A stretch of DNA of 64,000 nucleotides from Ampullaceana balthica (taxonomy: Eukaryota > Mollusca > Gastropoda > Lymnaeidae). Shown piece after piece: positions 21,585-33,066 of the stretch. Made by a program: the position numbers and the translations under genes. The notes under the pieces were generated by a model. That model did no database searches. It saw only the letters and a program-made list of their open reading frames with translations, and was not told the DNA's origin. Within the stretch, counting starts at the first letter, position 1; each line of letters opens with the position of its first letter. The stretch is from the NCBI GenBank assembly GCA_944989445.1, contig CALYLW010000182.1, positions 669,501 through 733,500 of the forward strand. The letters run 5' to 3'.

Positions 21585-22239
21585 AAGGTTGTGAATTACA
21601 AACGTATGATAATTCACAATATATTAAAGTCCCATTAAGATTGTGTACTAATCACTCGTGAATATTCCATTCAGTAAAAACTGTAGTATTTTCACTTCGA
21701 CTTCAAGACCCACTGATGTACTTATCTCTCCCCGTCCTTAACTCTTACTAGTCTTTCTTGACCTCTCCACTGTGGGCCACTATGTTTCCTTACACTTCAT
21801 TTTTGGCCTTTTAGAGAGATATATTTTAAAGGCGGTGTATCCAGGGGATTGCAGGGGTGGGGGAGGAATTACAATTTTGCAATAGTTTTATCATTTAAAC
21901 TGTTAAAAAAGAGGCACATTTTCTACCGGGAAAGAGATTGTGCCAAATATTTTGAAATAAAACATCAAACGAAAATAAAACGCCGAAAAAAGAATAATAA
22001 TGAGTAAGAAATCTACAAAAACCATAATGGTTATCAGTGATAAATTCTGATAGATTGTTTTATCACTTTAAAGATTGAAAATTATTTCATCAATTCGATT
22101 ATAATAATTATAATTATTATTATTCACTTTATCTTATAGTATACTTGCATCATAGGTTATATAAGATAACATACTAAGATACTAAGATACACACTAAAAT
22201 AATTCGCAAAAGGTCTTTCCCTTTTTTAGCCAATAAACA
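21585..22239. other. Gene A 3' flank, nothing recognised
   Basis: No ORF with biased composition and no clear repeat termini. This is the start of the 5.7-kb space between the two convergent loci. Confidence 0.4.
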
Positions 22240-22541
22240 ATGGAATTCTGTACAATTATACGATCACAGTATTTTAAATTATCAAGGCCTTCAAGATTTT
22301 AGTAAACACAAACTTCTTTAAACTTGTATTTTCAAAATTAATTAAACAACGATCACGCATTTCGTTAAATGAAAAACGTACCTTATACTTATATGCACTG
22401 TAATGTGACTACGGGTATATGTTGTGTTTAGGATATGAATATTTTACATTTAATTAATTTATAATCAACTGAGTAACTTTTTTATGTAAGGCGTTGTGAT
22501 CCTAGTTGCTGTCTAGGATTCTGTGCTTTCTAAATTATCAA

Positions 22542-22545
<4 letters not shown>
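22240..22545 (+). mobile_element. Copy of dispersed repeat, also at 37080 and 37745
   Basis: The stretch reading AAGATTTTAGTAAACACAAAC, then TTTAAACTTGTATT, then GCACTGTAATGTGA recurs at 37080-37340 and 37750-37980 at high similarity. At 36994 the same family is preceded by GCGGCCCTCCGGCAGAAAAG, an hAT-like end. Confidence 0.6.

Positions 22546-22593
<48 letters not shown>
22545..22593. repeat. (AT)n microsatellite
   Basis: A pure TA tract ending the dispersed repeat copy. Confidence 0.95.
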
Positions 22594-22594
<1 letters not shown>

Positions 22595-22822
22595 GTATAC
22601 TTCTACCTTAAAAGATAGTGAGAAATATCACAAGGAAGTAAATTATATGGTTTCAGTAAGAAGTAAGGATCAATAAGGAAAGCTGATTCACTACACATCT
22701 CCACTGTGTGTTTAATAGGTCTGTACCGGATTCACATTTTTGGAATTTGGCTTTAGCTGGAGCCGGATTTGTAAAAATGACCGAATTCTTGATTTTTCGG
22801 AGCTGGAGCCATTATATATATA

Positions 22823-22885
<63 letters not shown>

Positions 22886-23840
22886 GGGCTGAATCAGCCA
22901 GCCGGTTTTCCCGGATTTATGATGTAAAATCCTTCCTAAGCCGAATGTGTAAAAATAACTGGATTCCGGAATAGCTTGAGCCGAAATCCGGTACACTCCT
23001 AATGTTTAATATTTTAAATTATTTTTTTTTAAATTAGTAATAATTTTCAATTTTCTATTTGTATATATTATGTAAATATTAAAATAATAATGCATAATTC
23101 ATAGGTATATAACTGCTAAATGCTTTGACCTATCTCGTATCAGAGCTATTTCCCCACCAACTCATACTTCAACGGGCGATAACAGTGACTCGAACTGCTG
23201 GTATCACAAGAAAGTTTCTTTGGGGTTTATTTATTTTAAAAAGAAAGTTTCACACATTTCAAGTACATTCGATTCAATCACTGCCTGGACTGGTTCTACT
23301 TAATTGTTATATCCTAGCTAGTAAGCTTTTTTAAAAAAAATTAAACACATGGAACTAATTGAAATTATGTGGCCTAACGTATACGTGTGTATGCGTAACT
23401 CAAATCATTGACTTAATACAACAAAACGTTTTCTTTTTTCTTTTATAAACCAACCGATGCCTTTATACACAAACCGATGCCTTTTTACACAAGTCCTTCC
23501 CTAACAAATTAGCCCTTTCATTTATACACAAAAAATGCATCTAAACACAATTCCCACCATTTAAACACCAAACCTGCATTAATAAACAAACCCTTGTTGG
23601 GGGAGGGATTTATTTACTGAGGCCCAGTCCAAAAAATCACAATGCATTTGTTGATATCGTTCCCAGCAGTTTGCATCTATAGCCAGGGGGAGGGGGGTGG
23701 GGCTGGGTGGGGGTGAGGCTTGGACAGCGGGTTAGTCCTACGCCCACATCATGTTGTATGACACTGCCAAGCACTTGTACCAGGTGGCTCAGGTGTTAAC
23801 CTAAGTTTTAAGAGATTTACCTTTAGGATTTTATATTAAT
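22594..23840 (+). repeat. 1.2-kb dispersed repeat, copy 1 (uninterrupted)
   Basis: Nearly the whole stretch recurs at 42350-43535 in the same orientation, including the nested MITE and the block of CAACCGATGCCTTTATACAC repeats. Copy 1 continues ...TTATATTAATATTAGGATATC, whereas copy 2 is cut at TTAATA by the Helitron array, so copy 1 shows the empty site. Confidence 0.8.
22716..23001. mobile_element. hAT-like MITE, TIR TAGG..TGTACCGGAT
   Basis: The left end TAGGTCTGTACCGGATTCAC and the right end (reversed) TAGGAGTGTACCGGATTTCG form TIRs of about 17 bp. TGTTTAAT occurs at both flanks, consistent with an 8-bp hAT target duplication. A (TA)n tract at 22817-22882 fills the middle. A second copy is at 42467-42700. 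Confidence 0.7.
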
Positions 23841-23849
23841 ATTAGGATA

Positions 23850-26300
23850 TCAATTGCGCATTCTTGTATTGTGTAACCTTACACGTGTTCGCCAGCCCTA
23901 CATATATGTTATTCATAAACTTAAGCTGATTCATAAAAGGCTCAGATAATGAATTTGAAACTTAAGTGGTGAGTGGGAAGAAACTTGTGTTTTTAGGAAA
24001 TAAAAACAATGTATATATACATGTATTTACACATAGTTAATCGATTTTTTTTTGACAAACTAAGACTTGGAGTCTGAGAAAAAGTTCTTAGAGAGATATG
24101 AAGAGTGAAGTTTCTGCAAGAAAGAAACATCTTTTTTAAGTGTTTGAGATTTCTATTGTGTAATTATACATTTTTATTTTACATTATCATAGCTTTATTT
24201 ATATAACTGCAATTTATATATTACACTAGGATTTAAATAAAGTTTGTTATTTTGAATTAAATCGCATATTGTGTTCCTTATTTTTTCTCTTTCTTGTTAG
24301 TTTATATTTTTTTAAAGTTTTTTTTATATTTTTATTTTACAATGCTTTTTTGTGATACTGAGTAGTGAAACTTTTGTCATGCATTGGAGTCAATAGTAAG
24401 ATATCTGATCATTTTAGTGAGAGGCTTATCCGAAATCTATAATTGCAGCTGAATATCGTTTTCTGCATTAATACCTCCTTACATAAAACGCTTAATCAAA
24501 TTTGGCGTCACCGATGTTTCAAATAAGTGTGTCCCTTTTAACTAAATATACTTAAGTCTTTGACAACTTAGAAAAGATATTTGTACTCTTGAACTCATTA
24601 AGTTTATTTTCCATTTTGTTGTAACAGCCTTACTGGTACTAGTAGCATTATTAACATTCCTTTTTTTTTCTAGCCATAAAACCCCATTACCCATTTCCAG
24701 TTTGAATCATTTGAAATTTTGTATGTGTCCAATGCTTTATTATTATTGGAATCACTATAAAGACACTTGAATTTACAACTTTTAATGAAAAACAATCACC
24801 ATAAAAAGTTTTAAAGATAGAATGTTCTCTACATATTTACTTAACAAAGAAATAAGTAACACATTACAAGTCTAAACATTTCTAATACAAAAATTAAAAA
24901 TGATACAAAAAGTATTTGAAGTAAATGGTTTAATTAATATTTATATAGTACGTTTTAAGAGAATGAAGGTATCTACACTTGTTATCAGTGTGAAACAAAG
25001 CTTTTATTTACTAAGATCTCCGGAATATAACAAAATGTGAAATGTTTAAGTCAGCAGTCATCTTAAATATAATATTTTTAAAATATATTTTTTTGAATTT
25101 CTTTTTTTTTAAAGTGATATTTCTTATAAATACTACTTAAAAAATAAAAGCGTTGATATTGAGAATATCATTGCTATCTTCATTTAACACTGTTTCATCT
25201 TAAAAATTTTATTTTCTCCGAGAAACCGGCAGCTATTATTCCTTTAAATTGCATTTATATCTGTTCAAAAGCGTACACTTTGTATAATTTTTGTTTACAC
25301 GTTTTCTTTTTACAATTAATAGTCCTTGGGACATCTCACTATCAATGTTTAAAATTAATGTTTATTTAATTGAAGACGCAGAAACTTGACCCTAATAATT
25401 TGTCGCTATAGCAGGAACAATATATACAATCATAAATGATGCATATATCTTTATTTTTTTGTTGCTTATTATCAGTAAAGCATTCACCTGAGAAACTTCA
25501 TAATTTGACGACATCACTATAGCAAAGTGGATACCAAAAGAAAAAAAACAAACAAAAAACAAACTATAATAACACAATTTTATATAAACATGAAATACTT
25601 GTTGAATTATTCTATGTAAACTTATTCATTGCATAGCATTAATTGATTTTGTTTGATTCATATATTATCATTGGAAATCAATAAACAAGAAAACAATTAA
25701 CTATCCGATATTTACCACCTAGACTCATAAAAGTTCAATTTTAATAAGAGTGTTAAATAGTACAAAGTGTAAACATATAACAAATCAATATACATAATTC
25801 CCATTGTATGTATGGAAGTAATGCTGTTAGGTGGCACTTCGAAAGGATGTAATGTTGTTAGGTGGCGCTGCGATCGATTTTGTTTTATTGAGCTACTAAT
25901 TTTAGAAAGCAGCGCACCAAATTACTGCACCAAAAATAACACTTTTCAAACGTTCCACATAAAATTGTTCAATATGATAATGAAGGAATCAAATAAAAAT
26001 AAATAAAATAAATGAAAGCTCTGTATTACGTTATTTTTTAATCTGATGTGTATTTATTTTGAAAACTTCTATCATTTTTGACGGGTGATACACTAGTTTA
26101 TTTCATTAAAAAATATATTTAATTATTTGATTTGTACGGTTGCTCTAACTATTTTATTAGTGTTCAAAAAATAAATGTGGTGTATAGGGTTTCCATGGGA
26201 GGGGTAGCACCTCTGGATGGGGAGCATTCGTACTCTTCTTGGGGTAGTTCGCCACCTTTTGTCCCCACCTGGCACTCATATAACATAATAATATGTCGTT
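23850..26300. other. Intergenic, no gene recognised
   Basis: AT-rich and homopolymer-rich. I see no exon-like open stretches with flanking splice sites and no repeat termini on either strand. It separates the tail-to-tail loci A and B. Confidence 0.4.
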
Positions 26301-26303
26301 TTT

Positions 26304-26733
26304 GGGCCGTCCATAAATGACGTTAAGCGATTTTGCACTCTCCCTCACCCCTAGTCACGCGTCGTCACAAAAACCTAGACCCCCACCCCCTCCAATATGA
26401 CGTCACAAAGCTTTGCGGCTTCCCCCCCCCCACATAAAAGCTGTAATTTCTATTTTAAAAAAGAGCACGTTTCAAATCATTGATTGTCATTTCAGAATGC
26501 ATTAAGTGTAAGGTTGCACTCTAATATCATAACACCAGTAAAACCATATAAAACTTCATAGAATATGTTTTATGGAATTAAATATTTAATCGGAAATTTT
26601 TTTGATAGTTGCCAGTTTTGATGTGACGTCACATTTCTCAAACACCCCACTCCCCCTCCCCCTCGTGACACATCGTTACACATGTGTGGACCCCCCTCAC
26701 CCCTATTTTGGTGACGTCATTTACGGATTGCCC
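26304..26733. mobile_element. MITE, 430 bp, TIR GGGCCGTCCATAAATGACG
   Basis: The left end GGGCCGTCCATAAATGACG and the right end TGACGTCATTTACGGATTGCCC are inverted. The interior has C-rich blocks and TGACGTCA boxes. A second, equally long copy lies at 29864-30297. TIRs of the GGGCCATCCATAAATTACG type are widespread in animals; the superfamily is not assigned here. Confidence 0.8.
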
Positions 26734-27296
26734 ATTTGCTTCGATAAAATTAGATTATTAAAAAAATAATAATAAAACAATAAATATAACATTGACAAAT
26801 TACATTAGAGCAAAGAAATTTCTTCTAAATGTACAGTGTTGTTACTAAATCCAAACACAGTAACACATAACATGATTGTGTCATAAAGAATTTTGTCCAC
26901 ATCTTAAAAGAAGAGTTACATGTACATTTACCCATGTAATGGTGGATAACATGCCGATTTTTTTTTGTACGCTACGATCGAACGTAAAGTTTGGGAAACT
27001 TAGATTAAAGCCAAGTATGACGTCATAAGTTGCTTATTAAACTTCTGGTTATGTTTAACATTCACAAAAATCATTTTTTGGTCATTTATCTCTTAAACCA
27101 AAGACATTTTAGGAGAGGAGGGCTGAAAGACTGTCGCAGCTTTTCTTATATGCTTGTGCAGGTCATAACACAAATTTATTCAAATTGAAATCGTTTACCA
27201 AGAAAAAAAGAATTTATAATTTCGTTTTTTCTAATTTATTTAGTTTGTGTCATGTATAAAACGCCAGGATGAAACACTGAGATTTTTAATACTCTA

Positions 27297-27302
27297 TTTA
27301 TT
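27297..27302 (-). terminator. Poly(A) signal for gene B
   Basis: AATAAA on the minus strand begins four bases 3' of the tail stop codon. Confidence 0.45.
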
Positions 27303-27305
27303 TCA

Positions 27306-27514
27306 CTAATAAATGTAGGTAGCAGATATTTTTGATGTTCGGCTATCTTCATACTCGTCCAATTTTTCATAAAGATGATATTCATTCAAGCAGTCGTATT
27401 TGCCAGGTTTATTCAAACCACATTCACTTTTCCTGTCTATGATTTTGATATAGCGATCATCATTGGCTTCTTCTTTCCTTTTCAGTTCTATGTTTAGGTT
27501 GACGTTGGGTAAAC
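27306..27514 (-). CDS. Gene B terminal exon: Tyr-rich cytoplasmic tail
   Basis: The acceptor is aacaagtagcag; the exon starts in phase 1 and runs 68 codons to TAG. The tail holds YIKI, YDCL and YEKL (three YxxL/I motifs), with YDCL and YEKL separated by five residues (canonical ITAM spacing is 6-12), further Tyr in EYHLYEKLDEY, and a C-terminal TYIY. Such motifs in immune receptors recruit SH2 kinases or phosphatases after phosphorylation. YxxL can also be an endocytic sorting motif. AATAAA follows four bases after the stop (27297-27302). Confidence 0.7.
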
Positions 27515-27737
27515 CTGCTACTTGTTAAAAATGTAAATGCTTATAATGCCATGTTTGATAAATGTGATTTTAAAGTTCATGAAGAAATTGTATTAAGTAT
27601 TTATTTCATTTCCTATAATACAAACGTCTTGATTAAGAAAAAAAAATTAAAATATTAAAAAAATAAAAACTCGACGTTCCTATCCTAAATTAAATCTAGT
27701 AATTCGTTTTACTAAAGAATAGTCTATAACTTCTTAC

Positions 27738-27863
27738 CCAATGATCTTTTGGGGATTTCCAACTTGTATTTTTGTTTAAGAAACTTCAACAGGACAGCCA
27801 ACAAAGCAACTATGATGCAAATTGAGACAAAGGTGGTGATAACCGTAATGACAACACTGTCAG
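27738..27863 (-). CDS. Gene B exon: transmembrane segment
   Basis: The acceptor is tttgtttcaacag and the donor G|GTAAGA. The exon has 126 nt, phase 1-1. DSVVITVITTFVSICIIVAL-LAVLL is a strong transmembrane helix followed by a basic KFLKQKYKLEIPKRSL stop-transfer region. It is intact. Confidence 0.75.
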
Positions 27864-28550
27864 CTGTTGAAACAAAAATAATAACAATATTAATAATAAT
27901 AATAATAACTTGGTGATTAACAAAATAGTTTCCATCGTGCATATTGATACTTTGTTATTTTAGGAGAAATTCAAATAAAGACCTGTGTTTTTCATTTTTT
28001 ACTGAAATATTTCCAGGCAGAACATTTCATTAAAAGTTGTCGTTTTTATCATTAATGTATTTATTATTATTTTAAAAATAATACAATATTATAGATTTAT
28101 TATAGCCTTTAAGTTAATTTTGAACACAAAAAAACAGTATATTTGGAGATTGATCTCTAGATGTGAATAAATTAGAACGTCTGTGAGACTTAGACTGTGT
28201 ACTAAACGTTCAAATTACCATTAATTAAAGGTATGTAATACTTAATAGTGGACTTTCCCAGCCTAAGCTGTTGTTTGCTCAGCAATAATAGACTGTAAAT
28301 AAGAATATATTTTTTTCTTTAAAGGAAATATATCTTAAAATCAAAATTACTTTATTTAAAATCAGTTGATTAATTACATTGATACTTACTAAAATTAAAA
28401 AAAGGGATGCAAAACACTAAAAATTAACAATAATTTGAATTTTAAAAATAAATGTAATTTATATAATTTATGTGCAATTTATATTACATAACTTACCTAA
28501 TTTTTAAATATAAAAGAAAATCAAGTATTATATTAAATAGTAATATTTAC

Positions 28551-28935
28551 CCGGATGTATCCTGTTTGCTACAACAGATAGAAATTCATCACTAACAAAG
28601 GTGTTAGTATCTTTATCATACCAACGTAGTGAAGTTTCAATCACACTCTTGTCAACTCTTTTACAAACGCAATTGATAATTATCAGCTCGGAATTGAAAG
28701 CAAATCGATAATTTTCTCGAAAACACGCGATTTTCCGAATTTCAATGTCCCGGTCAAAGAATCAACGTTTTTCTGGAATAACAGCGATTTCCTTTCTTTT
28801 CTAGACCTAACGGGTTAGGAAAACACATTTTCAACACAGGAACAGAAAAAAGTGAAAATTTGTTACATAGTGTAATGTTTCATTCCGTTACAGTATTTGG
28901 ACAATCTGGAATATCTACACTAGGATTCTCTTGTA
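28551..28935 (-). pseudogene. Gene B exon: membrane-proximal ectodomain, frameshifted
   Basis: The acceptor is cttttttttacaag and the donor G|GTAAAT (phase 1). The start reads NPSVDIPDCPNTVTE, stop, NITLC: a typical CP.TV.E..N.TLC Ig-like opening. The frame then shifts to VDSLTGTLKFGKSRVFEK, and again to RFAFNSELIIINCVCKR and ETSLRWYDKDTNTFVSDEF up to a phase-1 donor. The DSLTGTL...ELxxxxC core aligns with gene A exon b. One nonsense and two frame changes in 385 nt mean no intact domain. Confidence 0.6.
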
Positions 28936-29299
28936 AAAAAAAGAATATTCGTGAATTGATATGTAAAAATTTGATGTTTTCACATTTTAAAATTTAAAAC
29001 AAAAACATTGTCATTAACTAATTTTACTTTATTTTATTTGTAAACTTATTTTAATAATTTTCTTGAGAATTGAAACTATCATCCTTTTAAGTAAAAATGT
29101 TAAACAAAACAGCCTTTGAATAAAGCTTTCACTGTTAAATTTGTTGTATTTTTTAAAAACAATTCTGCCTTTGATATAGTTGCTGTATAAATTAGTTTTT
29201 GTTAAAATTATTTTGTGTTATTTACAAGTACTAAAATATTAAAAGTCAGTTAATTAGTTGTTTTTTTTTACTTAGTACCAAATAATTTCATAAACTAAC

Positions 29300-29504
29300 C
29301 TATTTTTTATGAGTTTGTTGAGTTGATGCCATAGAGATAGATGTCACTAGGCCTGCCCGTGACATTCGGATAGACTGTTACATTAACCACGTGAGTCCCT
29401 ATGGTTGTGTTTGCTACCGGCAGATGTAAGCTGCAAGAAACCTGGAAATAGCTGGTGTTGTTTTTCTCGTAGACACTGTTTACGACGCTCATCATATGGC
29501 TATC
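29300..29504 (-). pseudogene. Gene B exon: middle ectodomain with in-frame stop
   Basis: The acceptor is cataattcag and the donor G|GTTAGT. The exon has 205 nt, phase 0-1, like gene A exon a. It encodes DSHMMSVVNS, then NNTSYFQVSCSLHL and GTHVVNVTVYPNVTG with several sequons. Three codons before the donor the frame has TAA next to an A-run, so a full-length product would end here unless the stop is a sequencing error or an alternative secreted form. Confidence 0.6.
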
Positions 29505-29863
29505 CTGAATTATGTTATACAATAATAATCTTTACAAAAAAAATTATATAAATAGCAAATCAAAGACAAGAAAGATTATAGTTAAGACATATGAAATGCA
29601 AATTATATTGTGTAAAATAGCAGCATTAACGAGCTTCGCTTAACAGTGACGTCTTAAAAAAACATTATTCATGACTGTCAAAGTTTTGAAAAGTTAATAT
29701 GCAAACATTTTTTAAAAAATATAAATAATAATGCAAAAATATGAACTAAATATAGAAATGTAGAATTTTACTTTTAAGAAAGGAATTACAACTTTTATTT
29801 AGCATGCTTCGATTTCAAATAACTATATTATTTATATCCGATTGCCGAACGAATCAAGTGATA

Positions 29864-30297
29864 GGGCCATCCATAAATGACGGCACGCGGTTTTGGCCGA
29901 TTTTTCATTACCCTCCCCTCCCCCCCCCTTAGAAAACCCCTTTTTTTCAAAATGACGTCACAAAGCTTTGCTCCCCACACACCTTTTCTCATTAAAGCCG
30001 TATTTTCTATCTGATAGCGAGCATGTTTTAAATCAATTTGTTTTCCCATTTAAGTATGTAAGTATGTATTTAGTGTAAAGCTGCACTCTAATAACTTAAT
30101 ATATGTAATGCCTTTTAAAGGATCATAAATAAATACTAGGCTATGAAATATTTAAGTTTAACCTTTATTTAAATCTTCTAGTTTTGATGAGACGTCACGG
30201 TTCTTTAAAAAAAAACTCTATCTCGTCACACATCGGCACAAATGGTCGACCCACCCCCCTTTTTTCCGAGGTGCGTTAAGTCCTTTATGGATGGCCC
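29864..30297. mobile_element. MITE, 434 bp, second copy
   Basis: GGGCCATCCATAAATGACGG at the left and TCCTTTATGGATGGCCC at the right. It has the same internal order as the 26304 copy (C-rich block, AAAATGACGTCACAAAGC, AGACGTCAC). It lies in an intron of gene B. Confidence 0.8.
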
Positions 30298-30504
30298 CTT
30301 GTGCATTTTAGGGACGTTTATTATTAACAAAATATAAATATCTGAGAAGAAAAAGACATAGCTAGGTAATAATGTGTGCTCTAATTAAAAAAACCGATAC
30401 TTTCCGAATTGAAAGCTGTCTGCCAATGGGACATGAAAGTAGCCAGAATAAGCACAAGCTACTGGGAGTGTAAGGCAGAATCATCGATCTACGTGGCACA
30501 CAAA

Positions 30505-30740
30505 TGTCAAAGAGAGCGTCATAGTAGCCGAGGAGCGAAGGATGGAGGAGGCTACAGACAGAAGAGCTAGGAGAAACGCCAAAACATTTGGAAGCACATA
30601 ACTCGTGTGTAAAAGCTGTGGTAAAGACTGTCACTCAAGGATAGGATGGCACAGACAAACGAGGAAATACAATCCAACTTAAAGGTGATGCACCATCGTC
30701 TCGCGAGACGGAAGGATGCCGATTACTATCAGAATAGAGT
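30505..30740 (+). mobile_element. LINE 3' end: C-terminal zinc finger and 3' UTR
   Basis: The + strand reads EERRMEEATDRRARRNAKTF, then after a stop LVCKSCGKDCHSRIGWHRQTR, the C2H2 finger found at the very C-terminus of many animal LINE proteins. It is followed by CACCATCGTCTCGCGAGACGG, a common LINE/SINE 3' tail. Only the extreme 3' end is present, typical of 5' truncation. Lies in a gene B intron. Confidence 0.65.
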
Positions 30741-31388
30741 TTGTGAGTTTTATCAATGAATAGAGCCAACTACCGGAAGAGGGGGGGGGGATGGAAATAC
30801 AAATAAAATAGTATTCAACTAAAACAATCACAAAATTTAAAGATTTTAAAGAGATGAGAAGATGTCGCTACGAGATGCAGTCACATTGATCTAATTTATA
30901 AATTGTGTCAATGGCGCGCATTGTATTTTATTTAAAAGCAAGTAATAAGAAAATTTAACACATATCTCATTCCTCTATTACCCAAACAAAGTTTGTAGAA
31001 AAGAAGCAGGCTCCTTGTGGAAACACTTGAATTGACGAACAGTTCAAATAAAGTCCTCTTTTTTGTGCAAAAAATTGACAATCTAAATTTTGTGGTTTGG
31101 CTAAAAGAAATGTTAATTAACAATTGTACATTTTTAGACAAAATAAAATAATTTTTAAACCACATTTTAAAAAATAATCATTTTGTGAAATTTTTCTTTG
31201 AAAGAATATGCAATTAGAAATGAAAACAACCATGTGTTTAAAATTTTTTTGTTTAAAATAACATAAGATCATGAACTTAAATTCATATTTTAGCAGAGGT
31301 CAAGCTCAGATGATTTGTGTTACGGGGAAAACTAAAAAATTGGCGCCCTACCTGGTTAAATGACATGTTATTATTTTATAACTTTCAA

Positions 31389-31429
<41 letters not shown>

Positions 31430-31904
31430 AAGGAGGAAAATTACAGAAACTATATTCCATCTTTCACAAAGGCATTGTCACTGACTGTTTGAAATATTCA
31501 GCAAAAGATTTGTTTTCTTGATTTCAGTCCATTTTTTACTAGTCTTATATTAGCTTGCTTTGTAAGTTTAATCGGAACCGTCCGGCCGTCCGTCCAACTA
31601 TTTGTTTATAATTTTTACACGTGCCCAGTTCACGCGTTGACGCCGACCGTCACTGTTCACACCCCCTACCGTCCCTGCGCCCAGGGGAGATAAAAACCAG
31701 GGGAGATAATTCTGTTTCAGTCTGTAAATGTCGCGTTTGAACATAATCACTACTTTTAGTTATGTCTCATATATAAGGGATTTATAGTCAAAAGGTAAGC
31801 TGGCTTTGCACTTACTGTAAATTGCGTAGACTAAAAAGTAGAAAATTAGTGCATTTTTAATATAAGACTAGTTTTTAAAAAGTGTTTTTAAGGTTAATTT
31901 TTTT

Positions 31905-32150
31905 GTAATTATTAGTTAGTTAGTTATTCCTCTCTGGCCGAAGACGGCACATAGGGCAGAAGTCATGGATTTCCATTTACAACGATCCGTCGCCAATTGT
32001 ATTAGGTCTTGATTATATCTCAGACCCATGGTTGAGCTTTCTCTTTTGATTGTTTTACATAGGGTTTCCTTTGGGTTTCCTTGTTTTCTTTTGCCTTTTG
32101 GTGTCCAAATGAAGGGGTGGCGGGGGAGTCTTCTCTCATTCATTTGTAAT
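31905..32150 (-). mobile_element. LINE fragment: reverse-transcriptase C-terminal domain
   Basis: RLPRHPFIWTPKGKRKQGNP, then TDRCKWKSMTSALCAVFGQR matches the conserved LINE C-terminal pattern (P.GKRK.GRP..T, then L..DR..W...V.ALC). It is preceded by MNERRLP and cut off upstream. It lies in a gene B intron and is unrelated to that gene. Confidence 0.7.
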
Positions 32151-32179
32151 TATAAGAAGATCAAATCACTTAGATGACC

Positions 32180-32345
32180 TTGTTCCAGTGGCGTGACTAG
32201 GGAGGGTGCGGAGGTTTTGGTCCGCACCGGGTCACAAGGGGTGACACTGAATGTAAAATTCTATATGTTCCCATTTTTTTGGCACTGGCAGACTCGGAGG
32301 AGGTCTATGGGGTTAGTCATGAGGGGGTGACACTAAGAACTACCT
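32180..32345 (+). mobile_element. Dispersed repeat (GGCGTGACTAGGGAGGGTGCG)
   Basis: CAGTGGCGTGACTAGGGAGG, GGTCCGCACCGGGTCACAAG, and GACTCGGAGGAGGTCTATGG are shared, inverted, with 11800-12870. Class unknown; likely a DNA-transposon relic. Confidence 0.55.
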
Positions 32346-32742
32346 TACTGTGTGACAGCAACACTACTTTTGGAAACATATTTTTTTCAATATCAATTAT
32401 TTTTTAAAAAATTATAATGCAATTTAGATTTTTTTAAATCTAGTCTTCATAATAACATTTTAATCCATGTATTTCCCTTGCACGCGGAGACGTAGAGCCT
32501 ATATTCCAATAGCACGTCTATGCTTTATATATATATATTAATCAATTTTCTCGACTACATTTCATTTCACGCAGTATACTTTTTTTTATTAAAAGAAAAA
32601 TCGTTTCGATTTCTTAACAAGCAAGTAAATAGAACATTTAGCGCGACTAACCAGTCTGATATTTATAAAATCTACGAGTGTTTGAAACAAATAGAAATAA
32701 CGATTAAAAATTATATTTAAAAAATGTAAGTAAAGCACTCAC

Positions 32743-33066
32743 AGAAAATTGCAGGTATACATTCCAAATTCCAGCCAGCTGTGAACGAGACCCTTTGGTC
32801 AGACTGCATGCCATACCTGGAGACATTGTGTATCATTACCGTTACGAAAGTCCCCCCATTTCTGACAATCAGCGAGGTGTTGTACATATTAACTAAGTTC
32901 TTACATGTTCCATCAGGCAGACAGTTAGCAATAAATCCATGGGTTGATGAGGTTATGCGTAAACCATTAAAAGATTGTCTTGTAAATTCAGAGACGTTAA
33001 ATTCGATTACGTGAGCAGTTCCTTCACTCACTGGATCGTTGCAATGTGAACAGTAGCTTGACCAAT
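32743..33066 (-). CDS. Gene B exon: distal ectodomain
   Basis: The acceptor is tatgtttttaag and the donor T|GTGAGT. The exon has 324 nt, phase 1-1, 107 open codons. It opens WSSYCSHCNDPVSEGTAHVI, has sequons in FNVSEF, YNTSLI and HNVSRY, and closes FTAGWNLECIPAIF. Cys spacing and repeated beta-like strands (LIVRNGGTFVTVMIHNV) suggest a secreted Ig-like or related sandwich domain. It is fully open, in contrast to ectodomains 2 and 3. Confidence 0.7.

Larger units (their letters stand above)
27306..33066 (-). pseudogene. Gene B: receptor-like gene with YxxL tail, probably inactivated
   Basis: Minus-strand exons: 33066-32743 (ectodomain 1, phase 1-1), 29504-29300 (ectodomain 2, phase 0-1), about 28935-28551 (ectodomain 3), 27863-27738 (transmembrane, phase 1-1), 27514-27306 (cytoplasmic tail and stop). 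Ectodomain 2 to tail parallels gene A exons a-b-TM in order, phase and size (205 versus 211 nt for the first). Damage is confined to the ectodomain: an in-frame TAA near the end of exon 2 and at least one TGA plus two frameshifts in exon 3. The transmembrane and tail exons are clean. At least one exon with phase 1-0 must lie between ectodomains 1 and 2 and was not found. Either this is a recent pseudogene, or the breaks are assembly errors, since several lie near A-runs. The family is not named; a surface receptor role is inferred. Confidence 0.6.
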
